Positions 9,170-19,600 of a stretch of 64,000 nucleotides of DNA are shown here, in pieces. Position numbers and translations under genes: made by a program. The notes beneath the pieces are model-generated. The model saw nothing but the letters and a program-made list of their open reading frames with translations. It searched no databases and had not been told where the DNA came from. Origin of the DNA: JABDKJ01 sp039028335 (GTDB taxonomy: Bacteria > Bacteroidota > Bacteroidia > Flavobacteriales_D > JABDKJ01); contig JBCCIF010000003.1 of the NCBI GenBank assembly GCA_039028335.1, positions 1-64,000 on the forward strand, in the 5' to 3' direction. Numbering within the stretch: position 1 is the stretch's first letter; each line of letters opens with the position of its first letter.

Positions 9170-12100
9170 CTATTTTTGGATATAGATCCATAGCTTTTTA
9201 TGTAATCCTGAATCCATGTCCGTATAACTCAGAAAATAAACACCATTTGCCAGATCAACAGGACTCCAGTCATTCCGATAATTTTCTTGTGAAAAAAGTA
9301 TTTTACCTGATCGATCAATAATTTGGACCACATTGTTCGTGTATTCAATGTCTTCGATAATCAGAAAATCTCCAATTCCATCTCCATTGGGTGAAATTCC
9401 CTGCAACAGTTGAACTTTGCACTCATCCGCATCGAGAAAATCAGGGATGCCGTCTAAATCGCAATCTTGATTCCATTCGAATACTGTTTCTTCAATGTCG
9501 CTTATTCCATCATTGTCTGCATCTGTATCGAGGTAATCCAAATTTCCATCATTATCTGTATCCAAGGGATTAGTTGGGTCTTGTCCTGCTTCAAAAGCAT
9601 CTTCAATTCCGTCATTATCAGAGTCCGTGTCCTGAAAATCTGGAATTCCATCACCATCAAAGTCTTGTGGTTGCATGGGGTTTGAACCAGCTTCAAAAGT
9701 ATCGGTCATGCCGTCTTTATCGGAGTCATGATCAAGATAATCCGGAATCTCGTCCTCGTCTGTATCCAAAACCTGAACTGCATCATCTAAACCATCCATG
9801 TTGCTGTCTGTCCCTTCTGTATAATCGACATCATATGTATTTGGAATACCGTCTTGATCTGAATCTGTTGCAATGACTAGGTCTTCCAATACATCTGGAA
9901 TTTGATCCCCATCACTGTCTTCGTCTCTAAAATTTTCAAATCCATCTTGGTCTGAATCCAATAGTCTCTCAATGGCATCAGGAATATAGTCATCATCAGA
10001 ATCTTTGTCGATGAAGTTCCAATAACCGTCCCCATCAAAATCACTAAAGGAAATATTATCGTCAATTTTATCATTGTCAAGATCTTCGCCTCCTGTCTGA
10101 TCTACATCGAAATAATTGTCAATGCCATCAAAATCGGTGTCATTATGAATCAATAATGGTTCTTCCTGACCATCAAGCATTCCATCGTTATCCGCGTCCA
10201 TATCTAAATAATTAGGCATGGAATCACCATCGTGATCATAAGCTCCCTCTATCTTATCGGGTATCTGATCAGAATCACTGTCCCAATCATGGTAATTTCC
10301 GTTACCATCTCCATCAAAATCGGATGGCCATATCTCATCATCAACTCCATCATGATTGGTATCATTTCCGCCTGTTATATCGACATCCCAAGCATCATCG
10401 ATTCCGTCTAAATCAGTGTCAATGCCAACTGCATTCTGGTCTTCTTCTGAATCGTTTATTTGATCGTTGTCAGAATCAAGGTCAACATGATTCTCGATGC
10501 CATCGTTATCTGTATCACCATTGGTTTCAACTGCATCTGGAATGTGATCACCATCTGAATCACGGTCTAAGAAATTTGCCATAGCATCAGCATCTGAATT
10601 GGTTAATGCATATGCATCCACTATTCCGTCTAAATTGCTGTCTGCACCGGCTACTTGGTCTATGTCAAAATAGTCATCGATCCCATCCCCGTCTATGTCT
10701 TCAAACGTTAAAAGGTATTCTTCCTCGAAATCCAAAATCCCATCGTTATCACTATCTGAATCTTGGTGATTCGGATTTCCATCATTGTCAAAATCTACAT
10801 TACCTTCAATTGCATCGGGAATGAAGTCGTCATCAGAATCAAAATCTACATAGTCCGACCATTGATCGGAATCAAAATTGGAAGCATTTGCATTGTCATC
10901 AATGCCATTGATATCCACATCCTGACCTGAACTAATTGCAACGTCATAGAAATCGTCTATCCCATTTGAATTTGAATCAATACCAAAGTCGTTGCTATCT
11001 TCTGTTTGATCCAGTATACCATCATTGTCTGAGTCCAGGTCTAGGAAATTGGCAATACCGTCTCCATCCGTATCAATATTTCCTTCGATTGCATCCGGAA
11101 TATGATCGCCATCTGAGTCGTAATCAAAGTAATTGGCTATCCCATCATTATCTAAATCATCATTCCCTTCAATTACATCTGAAATACCATCATTATCATC
11201 GTCTTCATCAATAAAATCACATATGCCATCTCCATCTAAATCAGGATTTAGCGGATCACAAGGATCTGTAGGAGAAGAGCCATCGAGAATCTCTTGGTCA
11301 TCACAAATACCATCTCCATCTGTATCAATTCCCAAGGGATCACAAATATCATTTTGGTCGGTTCCATCAAAAATTTCTTGATGGTCGCAAATACCATCTC
11401 CATCTGTATCGGTATTGTCAGGATCGCAAGAATCGTTCTCGTCTGATCCATCTAATTGTTCTTGAGCATCACAAATCCCATCTCCATCGCTATCAATACC
11501 CAAGGGATCACAAATATCATTTGGATCGCTACCGTTAAAGTCTTCCTGCAAATCACAAATGCCATCTCCATCCGAATCTGTATTGTCTGGATCACAAGGA
11601 TTGGTTGGGTCCGTTCCATTATTCAATTCTAAATAATTGCAAATACCATCTAAGTCGTCATCCGTATTGTCCGGATCACAGGGATCATTGATGTCTGAGC
11701 CCAATTCCAATTCTATCAAATCGCAAAAAGTATCCGAATCCGTATCTAGGGTCGTAATTTTTACCGGCCTATATAACGTATCGGTATAGGTCTCTGTATC
11801 TGTCAATGTAATCGCAATCTCTTTCTGTGCATCTATAGCGGTCGAAGAGAAAAAGGCCACTTGTTGGATAGCATTGCTAATTTCGCTATGCGGCACAGGC
11901 CCTAAGACTAGCTTTCCCCCGCTTTGATTCCAGGTTGCATTATAAGAACCATCATATTGAATTTCATCTGTCAGAGAGTTATAATTCTGTGAAATCCAGA
12001 ATTCGGCCATCATATCTTGACCATTTCCATCAAATCCACTGGCATTTTCAGTGATTGTCGCAGGCAAATTATTGCAAGAAATTAGAGAATCCGTTTCTAA

Positions 12101-13441
12101 ATTTTCGAAAGTGGGATAACACGTGGAAAACTCTTCATCATGCAAATAGGCTAAATTCGGAGAGGTATAACCGTCCACTCCTGAAATTACATTTCCGAGG
12201 TTATCGACTACAACATTTTCAGGACCGAGAATACCATCGAAATTATCATCCGTAAATCCGGCTTCAATTGCATCGAAACAACCGTCATTATCTGAGTCGA
12301 GATCCAGCTTATTTGGAATTCCATCTCCATCAGTATCATGAACGAAACACCAAATTTTTATATTGATAGGACTGACCTCATCATCAATTACATTAAGACT
12401 TTCATATTTAATTTCTAGGTCTGTGAGGTTTGTAGATATAATATACCAATCGCCATCGGTCACATGCGTTCCTTGAGGAATTGCCGAATCAAAAGAAATT
12501 GACCCGACTTCATTAACGATATTCTCAATTTCTGGTGTACCTGGATCAGAATAAGCAAAAGAAGCACCTTCAGATGAAAAGGTCCATTTATCAAAATCAT
12601 CGAACTCTCCCAGAGCACTGGTATTTGCATGAGATATCCATACAACAGATCGTTGATTAAAGAAAAGCTTATAGGTCTGTCCATTTCCAAAACCAGCCTC
12701 AGCTCCTAGAACAATATTTCCATCAGGATCCCCTAAAGGTGTTAAAGGACTGCCATTGTCTTGATCAATTAAAAATCCGTCTATCGACAAAACATCTCCC
12801 TCAACTACTATTGTATCATTGTCCAACATCGGAGCTGCATTTGAAATGGAAGAAAAGTCAATAACAACGGGCTCCGGAGGACATGCTGATTCCGTTGCAT
12901 CTTTTATTCCATCATTGTCATCATCTTGATCAATTGCATCTCCAATATTGTCATTATCCAAGTCAACACAATAGGTATAATCTTGTGCATTCAAAAATGC
13001 GAGAATAACGTCATAATTGAGAATGCCAGATTCAGCTGGCGATTCCACCACATCTGAAAGTCCATTAGGACCATAGGGGCCTGCCAAGGTCAAATCTGAT
13101 TGCAAGGGAATATTATGGCCATTTTCTCGACCATCTGGGCAGCCGTCATCATCTGAATCCAAATCCATAGAGTTTGGAAAACCATCTCCATCAATATCGA
13201 GCTGATTATCTAAGTCTTCTAATACATCGGGCAAACCATCATTATCATCGTCTAAATCGTTTTGATTTGAAATTCCATCCCCGTCAAAATCACATGCGGG
13301 ATCAAGCAAATCAATAAATCCATTGGAATCATCGTCAATGCCATTGTCACAAATTTCTTGGGCTTGAACAGTTTGAAAAACGAGAATAATGCAAAATAAG
13401 AAAGCGTAAAAGATTTTGAGTATGCTCAATATATTGATCAT
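9170..13441 (-). CDS. Giant thrombospondin type 3 repeat surface protein with CHU_C-type tail
   Basis: The 1423-aa product has a signal peptide (1-28). A MopE-like CDNGIDDDSNGFID motif comes next, then scattered TSP3 calcium loops and a non-repeat globular region (about 190-560). Two repeat arrays follow. The first has about six cysteine-containing repeats of roughly 28 aa (about 565-745; DTDGDGICD, NDxCDP). The second has longer acidic repeats (about 745-1335; DSDGDHIPDAIEGN, LDLDSDNDGILD). The last 80 residues (from about 1343, ISPNGDGIGDFLIIEDIE ... NGVYFLSYTD) resemble the gliding-motility CHU_C/type B sorting domain. The many Asp-rich loops should bind Ca2+ and form a stiff rod. It is the first gene of the minus-strand surface module that includes PorP/SprF and a PorE-like protein, its likely secretion partners. 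Confidence 0.85.
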   Translation of the reverse strand: MINILSILKIFYAFLFCIILVFQTVQAQEICDNGIDDDSNGFIDLLDPACDFDGDGISNQNDLDDDNDGLPDVLEDLDNQLDIDGDGFPNSMDLDSDDDGCPDGRENGHNIPLQSDLTLAGPYGPNGLSDVVESPAESGILNYDVILAFLNAQDYTYCVDLDNDNIGDAIDQDDDNDGIKDATESACPPEPVVIDFSSISNAAPMLDNDTIVVEGDVLSIDGFLIDQDNGSPLTPLGDPDGNIVLGAEAGFGNGQTYKLFFNQRSVVWISHANTSALGEFDDFDKWTFSSEGASFAYSDPGTPEIENIVNEVGSISFDSAIPQGTHVTDGDWYIISTNLTDLEIKYESLNVIDDEVSPINIKIWCFVHDTDGDGIPNKLDLDSDNDGCFDAIEAGFTDDNFDGILGPENVVVDNLGNVISGVDGYTSPNLAYLHDEEFSTCYPTFENLETDSLISCNNLPATITENASGFDGNGQDMMAEFWISQNYNSLTDEIQYDGSYNATWNQSGGKLVLGPVPHSEISNAIQQVAFFSSTAIDAQKEIAITLTDTETYTDTLYRPVKITTLDTDSDTFCDLIELELGSDINDPCDPDNTDDDLDGICNYLELNNGTDPTNPCDPDNTDSDGDGICDLQEDFNGSDPNDICDPLGIDSDGDGICDAQEQLDGSDENDSCDPDNTDTDGDGICDHQEIFDGTDQNDICDPLGIDTDGDGICDDQEILDGSSPTDPCDPLNPDLDGDGICDFIDEDDDNDGISDVIEGNDDLDNDGIANYFDYDSDGDHIPDAIEGNIDTDGDGIANFLDLDSDNDGILDQTEDSNDFGIDSNSNGIDDFYDVAISSGQDVDINGIDDNANASNFDSDQWSDYVDFDSDDDFIPDAIEGNVDFDNDGNPNHQDSDSDNDGILDFEEEYLLTFEDIDGDGIDDYFDIDQVAGADSNLDGIVDAYALTNSDADAMANFLDRDSDGDHIPDAVETNGDTDNDGIENHVDLDSDNDQINDSEEDQNAVGIDTDLDGIDDAWDVDITGGNDTNHDGVDDEIWPSDFDGDGNGNYHDWDSDSDQIPDKIEGAYDHDGDSMPNYLDMDADNDGMLDGQEEPLLIHNDTDFDGIDNYFDVDQTGGEDLDNDKIDDNISFSDFDGDGYWNFIDKDSDDDYIPDAIERLLDSDQDGFENFRDEDSDGDQIPDVLEDLVIATDSDQDGIPNTYDVDYTEGTDSNMDGLDDAVQVLDTDEDEIPDYLDHDSDKDGMTDTFEAGSNPMQPQDFDGDGIPDFQDTDSDNDGIEDAFEAGQDPTNPLDTDNDGNLDYLDTDADNDGISDIEETVFEWNQDCDLDGIPDFLDADECKVQLLQGISPNGDGIGDFLIIEDIEYTNNVVQIIDRSGKILFSQENYRNDWSPVDLANGVYFLSYTDMDSGLHKKLWIYIQK
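9440..11750 (-). repeat. Intragenic TSP3-coding repeat arrays
   Basis: Two kinds of in-frame repeat are visible in the 1423-aa gene. From about 11,210 to 11,750, six units of roughly 84-90 nt encode CDPxxxDxDGDGICDxQExxDGSD. From about 9,440 to 11,210, longer units encode DxDxDGIxDxxD pairs with IPDAIEGN connectors. The DNA words differ between units by many synonymous changes, so this is old protein-level repetition rather than a fresh tandem duplication. Confidence 0.75.
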
Positions 13442-13723
13442 ATTAAGTTGAATTAAATGGTAAAATCAGGGTATTGAGCATAAGGCGTTCACTTGGAACA
13501 CCGTTCATCTTTATATGAATTAGAATTTCATTGGTTGCTTACTGTTTTTCATTTTCGTTAAACGGAACAAAGAAGTGCACACAATTCAAATGGCATTAAA
13601 GTGTCCTTTTTCATTTCGAACAATCAGGCCTATTCCTTTGTTCTTCAATTAAATACCTGTTCTCACTGCTTCACCAATAGTCTTTACGATAGTGTAAAAT
13701 GTTTAAAATGAAGTTCAACAGTT

Positions 13724-13855
13724 ATGAAAAAGCAAAGTGAAATCTTCTTTACTTCTTCTCACAATTATAGGGAGTCTTTAAAGAGTGAGACTTTTGAAGA
13801 ACTCTGGGAAAGAACAAAACTTTACTGGAAAAATGAATTTGTAAAATTGACCTAA
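13724..13855 (+). CDS. Small hypothetical protein (43 aa)
   Basis: This short open frame starts with ATG and ends TAA (MKKQSEIFFTSSHNY ... NEFVKLT). The product is charged with no signal peptide or membrane segment; FEELWERTKLYW could form an amphipathic helix. It lies alone between the start of the TSP3 gene and another small frame on the same strand, in a stretch otherwise without genes. I recognise no family. Coding status rests on Lys/Glu-rich composition typical of real short proteins and on the good start context, so it is uncertain. Confidence 0.35.
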   Translation: MKKQSEIFFTSSHNYRESLKSETFEELWERTKLYWKNEFVKLT

Positions 13856-13989
13856 TATTTCGTTCTCTTTTGCCTTTGGCCACTTTCTTCAATTTGAAAC
13901 TAATCTCTCATATATAACTAAATATCAGTTACTTACTTTTTTGGCATGGCTTTTGTTTTAATTCCAGTGTAACCATAAAATTTTGAACG

Positions 13990-14151
13990 ATGATTGATAT
14001 TAAAAGAAAGTACATGGAAGCCAAGTTGAAAGCTTTAGATTTAATGAAGACTGGCAGAATCACAGAATACATAGCGCATTTGATGCTTATGAAAGAATTG
14101 CAATTGCAAATATTGAACAGCGGTACTACAGCTCATCCTAGAAATATTTGA
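13990..14151 (+). CDS. Small helical hypothetical protein (53 aa)
   Basis: MIDIKRKYMEAKLKALDLMK begins a product of 53 aa that looks wholly helical (heptad-like Leu/Met spacing to residue 43, then a short polar tail). A rho-independent terminator with a T-run lies 30 nt after the stop on the same strand, which supports a genuine short transcript. No domain is recognised. It may be a small cytoplasmic or nucleic-acid-associated protein, but nothing in the sequence decides this. Confidence 0.5.
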   Translation: MIDIKRKYMEAKLKALDLMKTGRITEYIAHLMLMKELQLQILNSGTTAHPRNI

Positions 14152-14181
14152 TATGCAAAGAAACTATAGTAATAAACTTTG

Positions 14182-14208
14182 AAGGCTCTCGACATGAGGG
14201 CCTTTTTT
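14182..14208 (+). terminator. Rho-independent terminator after the 53-aa gene
   Basis: GGCTCTC and GAGGGCC pair (one G-T) around a GACAT loop and are followed by TTTTTT on the plus strand. It ends the small plus-strand gene and abuts the convergent S4-domain gene. Confidence 0.7.
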
Positions 14209-14581
14209 ATTCGTCCAAAAATTTATCTCGGTCTCGTCTTTCTTTTTTAGTCGGCCTTCCTTTGAATTTTCTTTTTGTCACGCTCATTACTTTCTTCCCC
14301 ATTCTAATCAACTCCATCTTTTCGATTTCTTCAGTAGGTGTAATATCTTTTGAGAAATCTTGAACAAGCTTTGCACCCACTCTGCTTTTTGGAAAGTCCA
14401 CTATTTCATATTGAAAAGTAATGGCCTCTTTCCTCACTTTTATGATCTCACCTATTCTCAATTCTCGAGAGGGTTTTAAAACTTGTTCTGCGATACTAAT
14501 TCTGCCTTTCCTGCAGGCCTCAGTAGCTTTTGATCGGGTTTTGTAAACCCTAATAGCCCATAAGTATTTATCTACTCTCAC
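14207..14581 (-). CDS. Hsp15-like RNA-binding S4 domain protein
   Basis: The 124-aa product starts with a clear S4 RNA-binding domain (residues 1-60: MRVDKYLWAIRVYKTRSKA, ACRKGRISI, VLKPSRELRIGEIIKVRK) and has a basic tail KRKFKGRPTKKERRDRDKF. This is the layout of Hsp15 (HslR), which binds free 50S subunits carrying nascent chains and helps recycle stalled ribosomes; function here is by family. The start is GTG at 14581. ATG one nt upstream is out of frame and runs straight into TGA. The stop of the LytTR regulator is only 1 nt before the GTG, so the two genes are almost certainly cotranscribed and probably translationally coupled. Confidence 0.85.
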   Translation of the reverse strand: MRVDKYLWAIRVYKTRSKATEACRKGRISIAEQVLKPSRELRIGEIIKVRKEAITFQYEIVDFPKSRVGAKLVQDFSKDITPTEEIEKMELIRMGKKVMSVTKRKFKGRPTKKERRDRDKFLDE

Positions 14582-14582
14582 A

Positions 14583-15266
14583 TCAAGCGATGTTTAATCT
14601 ACTCATCAATTTTGATCTATATGACTTGCTAATCGGAACGACCTGATCCCCAATAGCTAATGAAGAATCTTCAATAGATTTGATATGATTCAAATTTACG
14701 ATGTAGCTTCTGTGAATGCGAACAAAGTAAGTAGGCAATTTATCCTCAATCGACTTCATAGATGAATGAACAATGTATTTTTTAGCACATCCACGCAAGG
14801 TAACATAGTCCCCCAAGGCTTGAATGATTTGAATTTCATCCAAAGCTACTTTTATTAATTGAGAGCGCTCCTTTACAAAAATGAAATTTTTGTTCTTCGG
14901 TTCTAACTTTTGATTAAATATAGTATTCAGTATATCTACATTTTCTTGCAGGTATTCTATCGTTAAATCATAAAGTGATTGATCTCTATCTCCTTCCTTC
15001 AAAAGTGTATTCTTCAATGCTCCCTCTTTTGGCAGAACCAATGCCCTTTGTGAATTGGATAAAATGGCGAGAAATTCAAGTAATTTTTGCTTGGGCAAAT
15101 CCAATTCCGAAAAAAAGACATGTAGTTCACTTAATTCAGTATCCGATTTTACATTCAGATTTAAAATAGTGCTTTCATTCGATCCTGAACTTAACATCGT
15201 TTGTTCTGCAATTTCATGCATTTGATTTGCTATCCTCATGTCTTCTATATTTATTGTTATCAGCAT
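14583..15266 (-). CDS. LytTR-domain transcription regulator without receiver domain
   Basis: The 227-aa product has a C-terminal LytTR DNA-binding domain (about 127-226; FVKERSQLIKVALDEIQII, LGDYVTLR, FVRIHRSYIVNLNHI, VPISKSYRSKL). The first 120 residues are helical and do not show the phosphoacceptor Asp or the fold pattern of a response-regulator receiver, so the input signal is unknown. It is followed after 1 nt by the Hsp15-like gene. LytTR proteins usually bind direct repeats upstream of their targets and often regulate surface or extracellular functions; any link to the neighbouring adhesin operons is speculation. Confidence 0.8.
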   Translation of the reverse strand: MLITINIEDMRIANQMHEIAEQTMLSSGSNESTILNLNVKSDTELSELHVFFSELDLPKQKLLEFLAILSNSQRALVLPKEGALKNTLLKEGDRDQSLYDLTIEYLQENVDILNTIFNQKLEPKNKNFIFVKERSQLIKVALDEIQIIQALGDYVTLRGCAKKYIVHSSMKSIEDKLPTYFVRIHRSYIVNLNHIKSIEDSSLAIGDQVVPISKSYRSKLMSRLNIA

Positions 15267-15692
15267 ATGCCCTATGAAAAAATCAAAATTGGTTAGCAGT
15301 TGCTTATCCGAAATTGACTCTTACACCATTGAGACGAGAAAATTGAAAAAAGTCAGTTTTTAAGCAGCTATATTTAGAAGATCAAAGCGGAGTTTAGTTG
15401 AATTTGATTGATACAGTTAGCGGTAGTGCACCTGAAAATTCACTGAGTTGCTTCAGACAATTGAGCCTCTAGTCCTAAAGCTTATCTCAATCTTTGCTAC
15501 TTCACAATATGAAGCCGTAGTATTTTGCTTGCTCAGATTAATGATTGGAATGAGCCTACCATTTTGCTCAGGATCACGAACGACAGAGAGTAGAACTCCT
15601 CCTTTCTTTTTGTCCATGAGACAAAAATGAAGCAAAACAGGCATTGAAGGCTTGATTTTTCTTTAAGCCGACTTATTTAGTCGTTGAATGAA
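15267..15692. other. 426-nt stretch without a convincing gene
   Basis: The region separates the LytTR gene start from the 3' end of a PorP/SprF gene. Short frames of 60-63 codons exist on both strands over the same bases (15,448-15,644), but neither has a recognisable domain and they overlap each other antisense. No tRNA cloverleaf, strong terminator or consensus promoter (TTTG-N19-TAnnTTTG) was found. It presumably contains the LytTR promoter. Confidence 0.4.
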
Positions 15693-16625
15693 TCAATCCA
15701 GGCCTGATGTTTCGTCAACCGACTCTACTTCTGGCTTGCTGATATTGAGACCTATTAGAAATTCATGGACTCCACCGGAGTAAATGCTCAAATCCGAAGT
15801 AATGATATCATAGGCATATGATACCATCATTCTATTGTTCAGATTAGCTCCCGCTTGAGCGATGATGCCATCATTTATCCTATACCCACCTCCAATCCAA
15901 AATTGATCTCTATATGTTGCTAACACATTTATATCAATTTTAAATGGGGCAGGCTCAACGTATTTAATCAATACAGATGGCTGTACTTCAAAGTCATCAT
16001 TGATTTGATAATTGTAACCCGCCATTAAATTGTAATGCGGCTCTAAAACCCCAACGGGTTGTTCATCGACAAATGGAGCTATATCCGTTTGGGTAAGATT
16101 CGGAATAGAAAATCCGAAAAAATATTTTTCATGATGCAAATAAAATCCAGCTCGTGCATCAAATAAAAAATCAGATGAAAGTCGATCAGCTAAAAGCGGG
16201 TCGTCAATATCTCTGACATCAATTTTATCTCCATCTACGGCATATTGGGTTATACCGAGAGAAAGGGCAATTGAAAACTTTAATGATTCTGTGATTGGAG
16301 ATATATAACTTCCACTTCCCTGCAAGCCAATTCTTCTTGTCGGCCCGGCAATGTCTGTATAGACCAATCCTCCGTAACCTGCCTTTTCACCAAAGGCTGA
16401 GTTGGTAAAAGAAAGGTTAAAAGTTCTCGGTGCATCTGTTATACCTGTCCATTGGTATTTGGATGTCGATCTAATTTGAAGTTCATTTTCACAACCTGCT
16501 ATAGCAGGGTTAATTATGTATGGATTTAACATATACTGCGAAAATTGTGGAAGCTGTTGGGCAGATATGCTTTTGGACAAACATATCGCACAGAGAAGAA
16601 TTAAAAGGTAGCCTAAATTTTTCAT
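15693..16625 (-). CDS. PorP/SprF family T9SS outer-membrane protein (partner of SprB-like adhesin)
   Basis: The 310-aa product has a signal peptide (1-22, SKSISAQ) and the family signature LPQFSQYMLNPYIINPAIAG. A 14-strand-type barrel with FFGFSIPNLTQ, PHYNLMAGYNYQ, WIGGGYRINDG and YAYDIITSDL follows, ending in an acidic tail. SprF-type proteins are needed for secretion of the large CHU_C adhesin encoded next to them. The start codon overlaps the stop of the 2186-aa SprB-like gene by 4 nt (ATGA), which points to coupled translation and matched stoichiometry. It is the last gene of the four-gene adhesin operon. Confidence 0.92.
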   Translation of the reverse strand: MKNLGYLLILLCAICLSKSISAQQLPQFSQYMLNPYIINPAIAGCENELQIRSTSKYQWTGITDAPRTFNLSFTNSAFGEKAGYGGLVYTDIAGPTRRIGLQGSGSYISPITESLKFSIALSLGITQYAVDGDKIDVRDIDDPLLADRLSSDFLFDARAGFYLHHEKYFFGFSIPNLTQTDIAPFVDEQPVGVLEPHYNLMAGYNYQINDDFEVQPSVLIKYVEPAPFKIDINVLATYRDQFWIGGGYRINDGIIAQAGANLNNRMMVSYAYDIITSDLSIYSGGVHEFLIGLNISKPEVESVDETSGLD

Positions 16626-19600
16626 CTCAATATTGTTATTGGTCCATCCAAATGATCCGGGAACATTGGATCATTCAGTTCAATAATGTAATAATAGGTT
16701 CCTGAAGGCAAGGGTTTACCTTCATAATTCCCATCCCACGGAACAGAATACCCATCAGATTGAAAAAGTAATTCGCCCCATCTATTGTAAATTTGAACTT
16801 CAATGTTTGGAAAATTGATTACTCCATCAATAATCCATGTTTCATTATAACCGTCTCCATTAGGTGTAATTGTATTGGTAACATTAACGGGAGAGATTAG
16901 ATCTACAAAGACACTATCTGAAGATTGACATCCAAATGCATCTGTTGCCGTTACAATATAAATTTGATCCTCTTGGACTGTTATTGTAGGGTTAAACAAA
17001 GTATTATCGTTTAAATTCAGATCGGGAATCCATAAAACTTGATTATCAAGACTGGTGGTGGGAGATCCTCCTAAAACAAATTCTTCGTCAACAAATCCTT
17101 CAATATTGGGACCAGCATCTACCTCAGGCAATTGATTGATTGACAATGTCAGCGTATCAGAATCTGAGCAGAGATCGTTACTGACATTTAAAATGACTTC
17201 TGAAATGCTCAGATCCAGCACTAACTCAGTGATTACATCAACTGAAATACTCGTTCCATCCACAAGCCACTCATAAGATGTCGCGCCCACACTATTGCTG
17301 CCATCAAGTATAAGCGTATCCTGATCGCAAAGCTCTCCATAAACTCCTGCATCTGCGAGCAATAAATTCTGCGCTACTACAATAAATGAGGTATCGAGCA
17401 CACAAGAGAAATCATCAGTAATTTGAACGTTGAAAGTCCCTCCTGTCAACATAGAAGGGTCCTCGTCCATTGAAGTGTACCCCATAGGGCCCGTCCACTG
17501 ATATGTTAAGGTTCCAACACCACCATTTGCAGTAATAAAGATTTGACCATCTGGAGAATCGTCACAGGTTGGCGAAACTATATTGTCCAAGTCAACAGTG
17601 ATTTCAGTAGGTGAAATAAGTGTATAATCATCTGAATAAGTACACATGAGGCTGTCTGTCACTGTCAAGCTATACGTTCCTTCAGCCAGGTTGCTTATAT
17701 CTTCATCTATTGATGCAAAGCCATTTGGACCTGTCCAACTATAGGTATATGGAGGAGTGCCGCCTATAACAGTAATATCCAAAGCCCCATTCTCTAGATA
17801 CCAGCACGATGGATTATTCAAATCTATTGTAACATCTAGCGTATCGGGCTCGGTAATTTCAAATTCGAGAACTGTCTCACAATTTAATTGATCATTGACT
17901 GTAACCGTATACATTCCAGGCTCCAAGTTCGTAATGTCTTCATCTGCAGAAGTAAACATATTGGGCCCAACCCAATCAAAATCGTAAGGATCCATTCCAC
18001 CGGAAGCACTTAAATCAATTGAAGCATTGTCTTCTCCAAAACAGGAAACATTCTCCTGCATGGCATCAACGAGAATTTCAGTTGCGTTAGCCAAGGTATA
18101 GGTGTATTCTCTTTCACAGAGAAAGGCATCCGTAATAATCACGGTATAATCTCCAGCTTCGAGATTGCTGATATCTTCATCTATACTCACAAATCCGTTC
18201 GGTCCCGTCCAGCTGAATGTGTAATTAGGTTGACCTCCACTTACGGTGAGATCAATAAATCCATCTGGAATACCTGGACAAACCGGTCCTTGAAATACAG
18301 GAGTAGCCTCAATTTCTGTGGGAATACTTAAATCATAATCCATACTGAAATCACAACCAGATAAATCAGAAATGAATAGATTGTAGGTGCCTCCTTCAAG
18401 GCCCGTTATGTCTTCATCCATCGATAAAAATCCATTTGGCCCAGTCCAAAGAATGGAATAATTTCCATCTCCCCCCGTGATATCAATTGTAATGGAGCCG
18501 TCATTTATACCAAAACAAGGTGGATTGGCGAGAACTGCGTCAACTACTATGTCTTCAGGTTCATCAACAGAATAAATTTCGTTGAATAAGCAATTATTGT
18601 TATCCGTAATGCTCACTTCATAATCCCCAGGTTCAAGATTAAATATATCTTCTAAGTTAGAAGCAAAACCATTTGGACCTGACCATATAATATTGATTGG
18701 AGCAGTGGCTCCAGTTATTGTTAATTCAATACTTCCATTGTTCGCACCACCGCAATCGGAGTCCATTATTAATGCATCAACTGTATATACATCGTCCGAA
18801 ATAGTTACCATGGAAGTATCCGAACACATATTATCGTCCATGGTAACCAAAGTGTAAACTCCTGCGCCAAAACCATTGATAGAATTGGTATTGCCTATAC
18901 CTGTCATGGCCGCATCAAACCACTGATATGTATAATCTGCGACAACAGTTCCTCCCGAAGCTGTGGCAGTTACTGAACCATCCATATTTCCACATGTAGA
19001 ATTCATGACGGTAAAATCAACTTGAATAGTGTCAGGGGCGAGAATGCTAATCAGTGTATCTTCAACGCAAAGGTTCAAATCTGTCACCGTCAACATATAT
19101 TCTCCGGGAAACAAGTTAAATAGATCTTGATCCATAGAAGTAAATCCGTTAGGCCCAGTCCAATCAAACGCAAAATTTGGTGTGCCGCCTAGATTTGTAA
19201 GCGCTATACTGCCTTCATCGGAATAGGAGCATAATGGAGGAGACGTTACAATCTCCAATAGTATACTATCAGGCTCATTGAGAAAAACCATCGTATCTGA
19301 AACACAAAGATTTGCATCTTGGACATTCAACGAATAGGTACCTGCCTCAAGCATGAATATATCTTCATCCATAGAGCTAAATCCATCTGGACCAGTCCAA
19401 TTTATGATAAATGGAGCCATCCCATTGTTAATCGTCAAATCAATACTTCCATCACTTGCGTTTTTGCACAGCGCATCTTGAATGTCAAAACTAAAATCCA
19501 GACCAATCCCATCGAGAATTTCTATTGTGGAATCCGCCATGCACATATTCGCATCATTCACCGTAATGGTATAAGATCCAGGTTCCAGATTAGAAATGTC

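Noticed and set aside
15448..15644. Two overlapping 60-63 codon frames on opposite strands
   Set aside because: They cover the same bases, have no recognisable domain and cannot be told apart from chance.
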